Source: Entonaema liquescens (taxonomy: Eukaryota; Ascomycota; Sordariomycetes; Xylariales; Xylariaceae). From it: 64,000 nucleotides of DNA. The notes below the pieces were generated by a model. That model saw nothing but the letters and a program-made list of their open reading frames with translations. It did no database searches and had not been told where the DNA came from. Positions 48,798 to 60,197 of the stretch are shown here, in pieces. A program made the translations under genes and the position numbers. Positions within the stretch are counted from its first letter, which is position 1; every line of letters starts with the position of its first letter. The stretch covers positions 3,224,001 through 3,288,000 of the forward strand of contig CADCSX010000006.1 in the NCBI GenBank assembly GCA_902805475.1, given 5' to 3'.

Positions 48798-49695
48798 ATG
48801 CCTGGTTTCGACTTCTCAAACTACAATCGCAATGCGGCTCTGCACGCCCGAGGTGTCCCGCTGCCAAAGGCGACAAGCACGGGTACCACGATCGTTGGAT
48901 GCATATTTGACGGAGGCGTTGTGGTCAGTAGTATTTTTTTTAATATCGTCCGCGACCTTTCATTAAGAATGATGACACTAATACAAGGCTGGTAACAAAC
49001 AGATCGCAGCCGATACTCGAGCTACCAGCGGTCCCATCGTCGCCGACAAGAACTGCGAGAAGCTGCATTATATCTCTCCACAAATTTGGTGCGCCGGTGC
49101 CGGTACCGCCGCTGATACAGAGTTCACCACCGCTATCATCTCTTCTAATCTCGAGCTGCACTCTCTTTCGACTGGTCGGAAACCCCGCGTCGTTACGTGC
49201 ATGACCCTTCTCAAGCAGCATCTCTTCCAATATCAAGGTCATATCGGAGCATATCTAGTCGTTGCTGGTGTTGACCCCACGGGCACTCACCTGTTCACCG
49301 TGCATGCCCACGGTAGCACGGACAAGCTTCCTTATGTAACCATGGGTTCTGGATCGCTGGCAGCTATGTCCGTTTTCGAATCGCAGTGGAAGCCGAACTG
49401 TACCAAGGAGGAAGCTGTAGAGCTCTGTTCACAAGCTATCCAGGCCGGTATCTTCAACGATCTGGGTTCGGGATCAAACGTCGACGTTGCCGTCATTACT
49501 GCAGACAAGACTACGTTACACCGCGGCTTCGTCAAGCCGAATGAGCGTAGCCAGAAACTAAAGAACTACAAATTCAAGCGAGGTACCACAGCAGTACTTA
49601 ACGAGAAAATTATCACCAAAGACGAGATCGGAAAATACGTCAGCGTGCAGGAACTAGAGTCGGCAGAGGGAGAAAAGATGGATGTTGACTCGTGA
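48798..49695 (+). CDS. PUP1: 20S proteasome subunit beta-2 (trypsin-like site)
   Basis: The catalytic subunit of the 20S core with trypsin-like cleavage preference. Exons 48798-48923 and 49003-49695 give 819 nt (272 aa). The propeptide ends KATSTG and processing at Gly29/Thr30 exposes the nucleophile of TTIVG. The catalytic Asp (ADTRAT, Asp17 counted from the nucleophile) and Lys33 (NCEKLHYI) are at the expected spacing. The beta-2 C-terminal arm (from about [12 protein letters not shown], with a tail ending in GEKMDVDS) is present. The intron splits GGVV/IAADTR with donor GTCAGT. Confidence 0.96.
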
Positions 49696-51144
49696 AGGGA
49701 TAAAAGATGTACTGTTGACCCTCCGTACCGATATGCTATGATAATACAAAAGTATTATCTTATTTACGACCCGGGTAAATCGATAAATTCCATCGGTGAA
49801 GCGAATTCTTATTAGCATTGGCTTCGGCCAGATGCTTTTTAGAATATCAACCCTAATACCACAATATCAACGCTTATATAACGAAGTCTCTGTTGGTAAC
49901 AAAATGCAGGTTTGCTATCTGTAGCTGGTAGTTGTTTGTCTACCATACAGTCTCTTCCAGTTATATAAACTAGGTATATATAACTTTTGGCATCCAAGTG
50001 ATTAGGTCTTCGCCCCCGAGACGGGCATTTAGCGCATCTACTCTTTCACTAGGACCCTATTAACATCGATCATATGAATCGTAGCAACAACCAATGAAGT
50101 AAAACTTAAGGCACGTTAACATACAATAGGTATCTTAAATATGGTATGGTATAATGTTTCCTAGCCATATGACCTAGCCGAAGCAGCAGCAACTTACAAA
50201 TTAGATCTTAGATTTAAATGGCCGAAATATTTATACAAGTGGAAGCTAACCTTACATGAAATTTTATGAAACTATCATCATAATTTATATAGTTAGTTAT
50301 TATATGCTTACCAGTACACAATATAGTACATAATATGATCAAGACACTGCGGGGAAGCGGGTTCCAATTTCAACGCATGCGGAGAAATCTAGAATGGTCC
50401 CATCAATGTTCAAAGGATCGAATTATTTTATTAAAATTTACGGATCCGTACCTAGCCATTTACCTCCCTAGGTAATTATATGTGATAATATCGATGATAT
50501 CGCACCTGTAAGTTAATTATTATTACCTAATAGCTAACTGTAAGACGTAGTATATTCAACCTAGTTACGTAGATATACACCGAAGTCCTAGGGAGGCCCT
50601 GTCTGGTCAGTTCGGTCAGTTCGGTCAGTTCGGTCTCTCTTTCCATCCACCCAGAATATAGCCCAGAAAGGTTTGCTTTGATAAACCGGTAACTCATTTG
50701 GAGACTAAATATTATCCCCACAGCCAGCCTTTGTCTTCATCAACGAAATGCCCACCTAGTGTTCAAGCTAGTATAGGTTAACATCACGAGCGAGGAGAAG
50801 GATGACGGTGCCTGCTTGCCCAGCCACTACTCAAGCCGGGGTATAAGCAAGCCTAGCAAGCTGCCCTTGCTCTCCCCGCAAACAGCAGATAGCTTCCAAA
50901 GCTTTCCAGAGCTTCCAAGTCTAGATAGTCTTGACCCCAGCAGCTATACGGTTGGCTGACGGTAAACGTACCACGAGAATCCTCCTGGACTAGTAGCAAT
51001 CTATAAATTTATACCCGCGAGGCTCTCGTGTGCCCCCAAGTTGTCGTTGCGCCGAGTCATCTTGCTCTTACTCTCTCATTGTTCGACTTGTGATCCCATA
51101 TGACCCAATCCGTCGTCACACCAGGAGCTCGGACATAGCAAGAA
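49696..51144. other. Intergenic, no gene seen
   Basis: 1.45 kb between PUP1 and the trehalase. Moderately AT-rich. Three exact 9-bp units (GGTCAGTTC) lie at 50605-50631. The last 300 bp is the likely trehalase promoter. No coding signal. Confidence 0.55.
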
Positions 51145-53946
51145 ATGGCGAGCCTACGGCGTTTAACGATGGCATTGGCTCTCGCCTCGTCTCCCGTAGT
51201 CTACGGTCTCTACCAGAACGGCTCAACCTTCTCACCTTGCGACTCGCCGCTTTATTGTCAAGGTGATATCCTAAAGCAGATCGAATTGGCTCGGCCATTC
51301 TCCGACTCCAAGCTATTCGTAGACCTGTAATTATAGATTTTCGTCACAATTTAGATCGCCTTGGCTAACGAAAGAACAGGCCGACGAAGGTGCCCCTAGA
51401 CGAGGTTATAGCTGCCTTCGACAAACTCGCCAAGCCACTCAGTAATAATACAGAGCTTCAAGACTTCTTGTCGACTTACTTTGGCCCAGCCGGGTCCGAA
51501 TTAGCTCACGTTCCTATAGATCAGCTAGAGACCGATCCCACGTTCTTGGATGGCATTGACGATGCTGTAGTCAAGCAATTCGTGCACAAGGTCATTGACA
51601 TATGGCCCGATTTGACTAGGACCTGTAAGTAGCTTGTCAAGAAAGTGATTTTAAGATAGATCATACCTTACCTAAATTACTTTAACACTGACCATCGTAG
51701 ATGTGGGTGCTACCAACTGCACGGGATGTGTCGGGAGTTTCATTCCAGTCAATCGCACTTTTGTCGTCGCTGGTGGTCGCTTTAGAGAGCCTTACTACTG
51801 GGATTCCTTCTGGATTCTGGAGGGCTTGCTAAGAACTGGCGGCAGCTTCACTCAAATCTCCAGGTAAGCTGCCTACTCAAACCCAAGGCTTATATCACGG
51901 ATCCAGGACGCTAACACGCCATCAGGAATATCATTGAGAATTTCCTCGATTTTGTTGACAAATTCGGGTTCGTGCCCAATGGCGCACGTTTATGGTACGA
52001 ACAAGTCCTCTCCTTTCCTCTGATAGCTTTACTATCTTGTTCCAGAAAATACCTTAGGGTACAGATGCTAACGCACTGGCAGTATGTAAATCGTACAATT
52101 CCACATTCTCACCCGCGTGTCCTTGCTAGGAAATAGGCACTTGTTGGGTTCGAAGACGATGGTCCCGGCGAGAGTATTAACGTTCAGCAGACTACTTGAA
52201 TCGGTCCCAGCCACCCCTCCTGACGCAGATGGTTAAGGCTTATATTGACTATACCAATGATACCAGCCTTCTTGAGCGCGCTTTGCCTTTGCTCATTAAG
52301 GAGCATAGCTTCTGGATCGAGAATCGTACATTGGCCATTACGTCTAGCGAGAAGACTTTTCATCTGGCACAGTGAGTAGCACCCGAACATCCTATTTAAG
52401 TTTTTGTTTAATTACGATGTTTTGGACGCTAATATAGATGTGTACTGTGTAGTTATGGGGTCCAAAATACTGAACCAAGGCCAGAGGTATGTTATTCGTA
52501 CTATTTCCCTCTCTTCGGGCCCCTTTTTAAAGTCCAGGAACCTCCGTAGGCCTGGCGGTTGGATGTTAGATGCAAGTCTAACTTATGATGTAGTCATACC
52601 GGGAAGACTACATTACGGCGAACAACAGGTCCTACTACGCAGCTTCTGGTATTATTTACCCCGAATCACACCCTCTAAACGAGAGCGAGAAGGCCGAGCT
52701 CTACTCTAATCTTGCCACGGGTGCTGAATCGGGATGGGATTACAACACAAGATTCATTGCCAATCCATCCGATGCTGCCAAGGACGTGTACTTCCCGCTG
52801 CGCTCTCTCAATACCAATAATATAGTTGCTGTGGACTTGAACTCGATACTGTATGCCAATGAGATGGTCATTGCAGGCTATCTAGACAAGAGCGGTGACA
52901 GCACGTTGGCTAGGGAATTTGAGGAGCAAGCTAAGAACCGGTCAGAAGCTATGTATGCGCTGATGTGGAACGATAAGTATACAAGCTATTTTGACTACAA
53001 CCTAACCTCAGGAGCACAAGATCTCTACGTACCGTTGGATCTGGATGCTACCTCGGCTCAGAAAGCAGATGCACCCGAAGGCTACCAGGTGTTCTTCCAC
53101 ATCGCTCAATTTTACCCCTTCTGGCTAGGTGCAGCACCTCCGCAACTCAAGAACAATCCCTTAGCCGTGAAGCTTGCATTCCAGCGTGTCTCTGACCTTG
53201 TTGCTGAGAAGGCAGGTGGTGTCGCTGCGACAAATTACCTGACCGGTCAGCAATGGGACCAGCCGAACGTTTGGCCACCGTTGATGTATGTGCTTATGAA
53301 AGGCCTGCTCAATACACCGGCAACTTTCGGAAAGGAGGACCCTGCATATATCGAAACCCAGGACCTTTCCCTCAAGTTGGCACAGCGTTACCTGGATAGC
53401 ACATTCTGCACGTGGCGTGCTACAGGGGGCTCTACGGATGAGACGCCAAAGCTAGAGGGACTTGGCCCGGAGAATGTGGGAATCATGTTTGAGAAATGGT
53501 ATGTACACCGGTTCCTAGAATCATCACCATGATATCCTAGTTCTGTGAATTTCGTTCTGAACTGAAGCTAACGTAATTATAGTATGTCATTATTATATTA
53601 ATCATGTTTACCCTAAAATCCCCTTCTCACTCCTGAAAGCATGCTCTATGAGACACTATAACTCCAAAGTCTTCGTATACACTAACTGTTCATAGACGCT
53701 GATGATTCGACCAATGTTGCCGGCGGCGGGGGCGAGTACGAAGTCGTTGAGGGATTCGGATGGACGAACGGTGTATTGATCTGGGCAGTCGACACGTTTG
53801 GCAACAAGCTGAAGCGACCTGACTGTGGTAATCTAACAGCAGCTAATTTAGATCGGAAGCTCAAGAAGCGAGACTCCCTCGGCCAGCGAGCTATTGAGCT
53901 CTCCTCATATGATGCTCGGTGGATAGCAAACCCTCGCCGAGCATGA
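51145..53946 (+). CDS. Secreted trehalase, glycoside hydrolase family 37, with two stwintrons
   Basis: Hydrolyses trehalose to two glucose outside the cell or in the wall. Exons 51145-51326, 51380-51624, 51701-51863, 51926-51993, 52191-52371, 52453-52486, 52594-53497 and 53696-53946 sum to 2028 nt (675 aa). A signal peptide (MASLRRLTMALALASSPVVYG) is followed by the GH37 signatures VAGGRFREPYYWDSFW and QQWDQPNVWPP. The catalytic acid is in GAESGWDYNTRF and the base in AGGGGEYEVVEGFGWTNG. Many N-x-S/T sites support secretion. Introns 51994-52190 and 53498-53695 are twin introns: the simple donor reading leaves one base too many at each, and the nested reading restores YYLNRS and FEKYADD. Without it the gene would wrongly look broken. 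A single large intron of 107 nt (52487-52593) is normal. Confidence 0.93.
51994..52190 (+). other. Stwintron 1 (nested intron) in the trehalase gene
   Basis: The internal intron 51995-52082 starts GTACGA, has a TGCTAAC branch site and ends CAG. It separates G51994 from T52083. Its removal creates the external donor G+TATGTAA (GTATGT). The external intron then ends TTCAGCAG at 52190, with branch TATTAAC. The phase is T|AC, giving Tyr. Confidence 0.85.
53498..53695 (+). other. Stwintron 2 (nested intron) in the trehalase gene
   Basis: The internal intron 53499-53582 starts GTATGT, has an AGCTAACG branch region and ends TATAG. It lies between G53498 and T53583. Removal forms external donor GTATGTC. 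The external intron ends CATAG at 53695, with branch ACTAACT. The join T|AC again restores Tyr in phase. Confidence 0.85.
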
Positions 53947-54930
53947 AAAGGAGGGTTATTTATATGTCACAACGTTTGGCGTATTAGAATCAGGATACAT
54001 ATAAATAAATATAGAATGCTTGAAGATACAGACGTCGTAACGTAGCACGGTGTCTTATGCGTACAAAATACTAACTTATAATATTTATTATTAGCATAAA
54101 GAAACACTGCAACATAACAAGACCGCTTTGAATTTTCAATCCTCTTAGAGTATAAGAGCTTCAGTCTAGTATATGTACTACAATTATTCTACAGCCGCTG
54201 ATCTGGACCTTATACTCCCAACTAAGTTAGTTGAGATCCTGTCTTCCTAAGAAAAGCGTATTGTTCTGCCAATTTCTTAAGAGTTGCCTAATACTATGTC
54301 ATCTCACTACGAAGCATGTTGAAGACCTGCCAATACTGGCCACCGGGTACCTAACGCTACCAGGAATGGTTGCATTCGTTATTGCTAGCAGCTCGGAATA
54401 AGACAAGCAATATTCACGATATCCTAATTGTCCGGTTCTGGCAGTTCGGTAATCACAACGTTAACGCTTCTACCGCACGCCTCACAATTTTTATCACATC
54501 AGGATATACCCTTAGAGATACCGAGGCATCGGAATATTATTTTCATGCAGCCGGCGTGACCGTTCAAAAGACCATGGATAATCGGGATCTCAAATCGACT
54601 AATGTGATGATATTGCGGCTATAGGGCTTAAGAAGGTCGAGGACAAGCCATTTAGACGTTTTCCCACGTGTAGGCCAGGGATATTTTGATAGAATCCGCC
54701 GAGGACCTTGCCGCAGTTGCCCGAACAGGAAGTCTCAACGGCAGCGCCTATTCGACGTGCCTGATAAAGTCCTAGATATCCGAAAAGCCTAACCACACAA
54801 GCAAGTAGGCTGGCTCGTGGTACTGATTTCGCTGGGTGAAGTCCATAAAGTAGTATTGCTTTCTCGTCGTGACAGGTCCCTTTGCCTGGTTCACTAACAT
54901 CATAACGAAGAAAAGCTCACCTATAACAAA
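53947..54930. other. Intergenic, no gene seen
   Basis: 984 bp between the trehalase and the small secreted protein gene. An 84-aa frame at 54370-54624 has no signal or family resemblance. The last 100 bp is the likely leader of the downstream gene. Confidence 0.5.
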
Positions 54931-55496
54931 ATGGCCAACCTCTTTAACCTCGGACTCGTTTTATCTATGGCGACTACTGCCGTGGCCTTGGGAACTGGGT
55001 GGCCAACTTCTGGTATCGAGATTGGTCAAGTTCGTGTCTACAGCTGGAGTCAAGCAGCAGAGGTTGGATGTTTGACAGTGAATGCGAGCTGGACTGCGTC
55101 TGGGAGTTGCGATACTTTTACTACGCAAGCTGTTGGTCCTATCTACGTTGACAGACCATGGACTCAACTCGAGATTAAGAACAGTGCTGGCAACAAATGT
55201 TGGTTCAATGACGAAGAGGATCCAAAGCTCGTATGCGATGGTTCAGTTGCCACCACTCTCTGGGTACATGCATCGGGTTACAAGTCTGATAGTTAGTGGT
55301 TGTTCTTAACTTATTATGTTGGATTACAATAATTACTAATAGAGTTGAATGTTTAGTTCTCGTTCACAACCGGGCGTTGGACAGCTACGTCCCATTCGAC
55401 GGTAGTAAGCCTTCTGGGAGCAAGGCCGTCGCATTGAAGAGCAAGGGACAGACTCAAGATGGTAACAACTACCAGCTCATATGGGTGAAGCAGTGA
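54931..55496 (+). CDS. Small secreted protein with four cysteines, 166 aa
   Basis: No family recognised. Exons 54931-55291 and 55357-55496 (donor GTTAGT, acceptor TTTAG) give 501 nt. The N-terminus MANLFNLGLVLSMATTAVALG is a clear signal peptide. The mature part, about 145 aa, has four cysteines (EVGCLTV, GSCDTF, NKCWFN, LVCDGS), enough for two disulfides, and an apparently beta-rich make-up with aromatic residues. It ends NNYQLIWVKQ. The first-exon start is the first ATG in frame and is preceded by AACAAA. Small size, secretion and even cysteines fit an apoplastic or wall protein, possibly an effector; that is inference. The gene lies next to another secreted protein (trehalase) but nothing shows co-regulation. 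Confidence 0.78.
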
Positions 55497-56345
55497 ATAT
55501 CATATGACTGGTGTATCTAGTCTAGGTATATGTTAACCCTATTACAGCAAAAGACAACGAATCATGAGGGTTCTATGTATAGGTTAGTACTGCTGGGAAT
55601 AGGAGTGAATTGTCATTGGAAGTTGATAATCTTCAGTGTCTCGGAAATTGGAGAGCTATCTTTGGTGTAGCTAGATTTTAATGTTGTCTTGGACGTTTTA
55701 CTGCTATAATATAGAATATTAAAAACTAAATATAATACGCGTAAAGCCATACATCGGGATAACATATTCGGGTCAAAACTGTGAATAGAAGGTGGTTATG
55801 TTCATGACGCGCCTCGTCGCAGCCAAATGCACCGTATGTGAATAGGTAGGAGGTAGGTACCTACCTGAGTGAGTATAATTTTAGAAGGGTACATGAGTTA
55901 GAGTTTTAGTCTGCATTATGTACATCCTGATGCAAGTATACCCTTGCAAGCATGTACGTAAGCTCCTTACCTAGTAGGTGCATACATTCTAGCCCGGCAG
56001 CCCCCCCAAAATGGACCCCGGTATGTGCAGCTGGTCCCTGGGACTCGGTTCAATTGTTCGCTGGAAAGGTGAAGGTGGCCTTTCGATTAATACACGTATC
56101 TCAAGTCTGCATCTATCCCAGCTTCTCGATCGTTGTGCGATACCCATTCATTACTCCACGCTGAGCTTGGGCATTCCAATGCGGCGTCTACGGTGATTTT
56201 ATATAATTCTCTCTCTATTGGTTCTGGCTTTTTACCTTGCCATTGACTTTTCCTACGGGTCTGAGCTACTAAAATAGTCCGGTACAAGGTTTTGTTCACG
56301 TCGCGCAGAAATTCGAGTTAACCTGACCTGCGCAACCCATCCGAC
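55497..56345. other. Intergenic, no gene seen
   Basis: 849 bp between the secreted protein and ERV46. A TAGGTACCTACC word lies at about 55853-55864. The 3' part is the ERV46 promoter. No coding signal. Confidence 0.55.
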
Positions 56346-57824
56346 ATGCCTCCGAAATCAAGATTCACAAGGCTAGATGCCTTCACAAAGACCGTCGAGG
56401 ATGCGCGCATACGAACTACCTCGGGCGGAATTGTTACCATCGTATCCCTGATCATCGTTCTCTACCTTGCCTGGGGAGAATGGTCCGATTACAAGAGAAT
56501 AGTTATCCATCCCGAACTTATCGTCGACAAAGGCAGAGGTGGGTTCAATACCAACATACTCCCCTGTCCAACTTCAAGCTTCTTACGCCTTCAATCGCAG
56601 GAGAGCGAATGGAAATCCATATGAACATTACTTTCCCTAGGCTACCTTGCGAGCTCCTTACCCTTGATGTGATGGATGTCTCTGGCGAACAGCAACACGG
56701 TGTCTTACATGGTGTGAAGAAAGTTAGACTACAACCCATTTCGCAGGGAGGCGGTGTTATTGATGTGACTGCTCTATCTCTGTGAGTTGAATCGCCTTAT
56801 AATCTACCCTAATCCTACCCTGCTAACTAATTCAGCCACGGCAAGGAAGAAACCGCCCAGCACCTGGATCCTAACTACTGTGGTCCTTGCTATGGTGCCC
56901 CTGCCCCAGCCAACGCCGTGAAACCCGGCTGCTGTAATACCTGCGACGAGGTTCGGGATGCATACCAGCAGGCGTCTTGGGCTTTTGGTAGGGGTGAAGG
57001 TGTTGAGCAATGCTTGCGGGAACACTATGCCGAGAGATTGGATGAACAGAGACAGGAAGGGTGCCGAATTGAGGGAGCGATTCGTGTCAACAAGGTTATT
57101 GGTAACTTTCACTTTGCACCGGGCCGAAGTTTCAGCAGCGGCAACATGCACGTTCACGATCTGAAAAACTACTGGGATAGCCCGGTTCGTCACTCATTTG
57201 AGCACGAGATCCACCAACTTCGCTTCGGACCTCAGCTCCCTGAAGACATCACTCGGAAGCATACCAAAAATAGCCCTTGGACTAACCACCATATTAACCC
57301 GCTCGATCAAGTCAAGCAGACCACCGATGACCCCGCTTTCAACTTTATGTACTTTGTCAAGGTTGTCCCTACTGCGTATCTTCCCCTTAGCTGGTCGACA
57401 ACGAACGGACATAACAAGCAACTTGATGATGAGACCTGGTTGGGTGGTCTAGGTCACGCCACTGATGGCAGCATGGAGACTCACCAGTACTCAGTCACAA
57501 GCCACAAGCGAAGCTTAGCTGGCGGCGATGACGCAGCCGAGGGCCACCAAGAACGACTACACGCAAGAGGTGGTATTCCAGGTGTATTCTTTTCTTACGT
57601 GAGTATTTCCCCTCCACCTTACTGACGGGACGACTTCTGACAAGAAATAGGACATCTCCCCCATGAAAGTTATTAACCGTGAGGAACGCGCTAAGACTTT
57701 TACTGGCTTCCTGACAGGTCTATGTGCTGTGATTGGTGGTACGCTAACGGTGGCTGCGGCTGTCGATAGGGCTGTATTTGAGGGTGCGACGAGGCTGAAG
57801 AAGCTTCAATCAAAAAATCTTTAG
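56346..57824 (+). CDS. ERV46: ER-Golgi cargo receptor subunit ERV46
   Basis: With Erv41 it forms a COPII-vesicle complex that cycles between ER and Golgi and retrieves escaped ER proteins. Exons 56346-56538, 56601-56781, 56836-57598 and 57651-57824 give 1311 nt (436 aa), as usual for the family. The N-terminal MPPKSRFTRLDAFTKTVEDA and a first membrane helix (GGIVTIVSLIIVLYLAW) are followed by a lumenal beta-sandwich. A cysteine-rich loop (YCGPCYGA, then GCCNTCDEVRDAY) is the Erv46-specific segment. HEIHQLRFG and FMYFVKVVPTAY follow. The second membrane helix (FLTGLCAVIGGTLTVAAAV) sits near the C-terminus. All phases close. Confidence 0.95.
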
Positions 57825-60197
57825 AGGGTGCTCCTAGGTACTGGGTACTATTTCCAGTGTAAACTAAATACCTGGTCATGATAGGTTCTTTTTGCTTGAT
57901 TTCGTAACGCATAGGAAAATGGAGTTGTCGGTTAGATTTTGGAAATCTGTCTTCCTGATTGAGATGCTCAAGGCTCATGTGTAGTGTTTCACCAGTAACT
58001 GAACTGTTATTTTAAGCTCACGTTGATAGAGTCAGCAATGGCTCCTTTAGGGCGATATATTCTTGCTTTTCGCGGAAGGATGTGACTACTACTAAGATAA
58101 TATAGAGGTACTAATATAAAGTTGTGGAAGATGCTGCTCCAGCGGGCTTATTTGGATGAGTGACTACATGCATACCGTGACATTGGAAAGCAGGTGGAGA
58201 GTGATTCCATTGGATAGCTATTAATATTATTACTATCGTCATTTACTATAACTAAACCAGATCTTAGCTTTGAGTAATTACCTAATAATATAAAATTTCG
58301 GATTCTTTTACAATAGACTTATATGTCCGCACGTGTCCATTTAATCTTTTCTTGGTCAAGGCTTATTTATTATTCGCCGAATGACTTTTGCCCCCTTTGA
58401 CGTCAATCTCCCGAACAATCAGCTGAACCAGGTACCGGGCACATTATGTAATTGTTCCTGGTTTCAACCTTGACTAGAATGCTGGTGGCTTAACCTACCT
58501 GAGGTACAACCTAGGTAGTGTCATACTAAGATGTATAAAGATGTACTGAAAAATCTTGCATGGCTGCACGGTCTGATGGCGGGATCTTTACATCTCTACT
58601 ATGTTATGTACATCTCTACATCTCTACCTGCTAGCATACCTAACAGGTTGGCGCCGAGACTGCGGGAACAAACTTAATATTTCTCGTATCTTTCATGTAC
58701 ATCTATATCTAGCTGAATCTAGATGATTGGCCAAGACTATTACTCCTAGGATTCACTAACCCTGTTTGGAGTAAATGCCACATCATTTTACTACAAGTGG
58801 CTTTCCAGATCCACAAGGAATAGTCTAGGCAATGGCGTCAAGGGGTAAACCAACTCGAGATCCGTTTTCCACTCTTTAAAGCTGAGACTTGGATTCGTAT
58901 GCGATTTGTTTCCAATTGCTGTCATCTTACGTAGTTGGGTCAGACTTGCGAGCTAGAAGGCGATGCTAGGGGTTTCGTCTTAAACGTGAACATATATAAT
59001 ACGAGCTGCCTGTTTATCCGTTGTATATGGCGCTATCATATAAAATGGCAAATTTATTTTTATTATTGTACTTACCTACATCTATTATTGCACAGTGCAC
59101 AGTATATACATACCTGTACCAAACTCTGTAGGTACGTTAGGTACTACATACATAATGTATAACATTGGACCAATTGAACTTGCCATGTAGGATGCAGGCT
59201 GCATTACATATTAGCTAAGTTCCTGTCAAACTCCACCCAATAAGGAAAGGCCGCCCCCGGATTGCTTTCATTTCGGGAGACCGTGTGTAGACAGTAGGGT
59301 CGGTAAGGGCAGTAGGGGTTACCCAGCCGTTTGTTGTGGTTGTACACTAACCTAAATAGTGCTGGTAGGGGTTCGGTAAGTCCCTCTTTACACTGTACTA
59401 TGCAGTACTACGCAAGTAAAGAAAGCAATCTGGCTGGCTCCTGGCCTCTTTCGACCCTCTCCTTCTGACCATTGAACCCCGGGGTAATCTCAAAAATCAT
59501 CTTTTGATTGTTCACCTTCTCCTCAACCTATCGTACACGTATTTTCGCTGATAAAGTAAAGATTCACTTTCTATTCATATTCTCTGTAGCCCTGGTTTCC
59601 CAAGCTAGGTACTCCTTTGGTGATTCATTTCATCGTCCGTTCTTTGCTCCTACAAGTAACTTACCTAGTTATTCCAATATTTGTACCAATCACTTTTTCA
59701 GTCTTTCTCTCTTTCCTTCACCCCTTTCGTCGACTTTCGGCCTGATTGTATACTTCCTCTACCACCTACGTACATAATTTCGCGACATCCGAAAGAAGAC
59801 GGTATTCATCTCTTCTCAATCCTACTCGCAGTGCATTTACAACCCCAAAGACCCAAACAAGAGACTCCTGTTTACGCACACCTTCGATCCCCCAGATACG
59901 TCGATCCTACATTCCTGTCGCATACAGTTCTCCCGGTAGACCTTCACAGCCGACTTAATGTTTTATGCGCTTCTCAGATATCGCCTTCACAAGCTTCGTT
60001 TTCGAGTTGCGAACATTTGTTAATTATTGATTTGGATTGGGACTGCGCCCCCCTCGGCATTCGGTTAACACCTGAATTCGTTCTAGTCGCCTGGTCTCCA
60101 GGCGGATCGGGAGATCCAACAGTACGATCTGTCTCGAAGCCAATTACCTTTAACAAGCACCTATTTTGATCACAATTTCGATAATAATCCCCTCGCC
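57825..60197. other. Long intergenic region and leader of the Nif1-like gene
   Basis: 2.37 kb with no called gene. A perfect TGACGTCA (CRE/ATF-type) word is at 58398-58405; one copy may be chance. TAGGTA-type words occur at 58496-58516 and 59130-59145. From about 59500 to 60197 the plus strand is pyrimidine-rich, fitting a long promoter or 5' leader. It contains frames of up to 162 aa (59681-60169) that have no family signal and could act as upstream frames if transcribed. Confidence 0.5.

Noticed and set aside
51145..53946. Trehalase as a frameshifted pseudogene
   Set aside because: Both apparent one-base shifts occur exactly at donor sites and are resolved by nested introns with canonical ends and branch sites; the coding sum is then a multiple of three and all catalytic motifs are intact.
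54370..54624. 84-aa plus-strand frame
   Set aside because: No signal peptide, domain or splice support; typical of chance frames.
59681..60169. 162-aa frame upstream of the Nif1-like gene
   Set aside because: Pyrimidine-rich leader-like sequence, overlapping frames in all phases, no domain. It is more likely promoter or 5' UTR.
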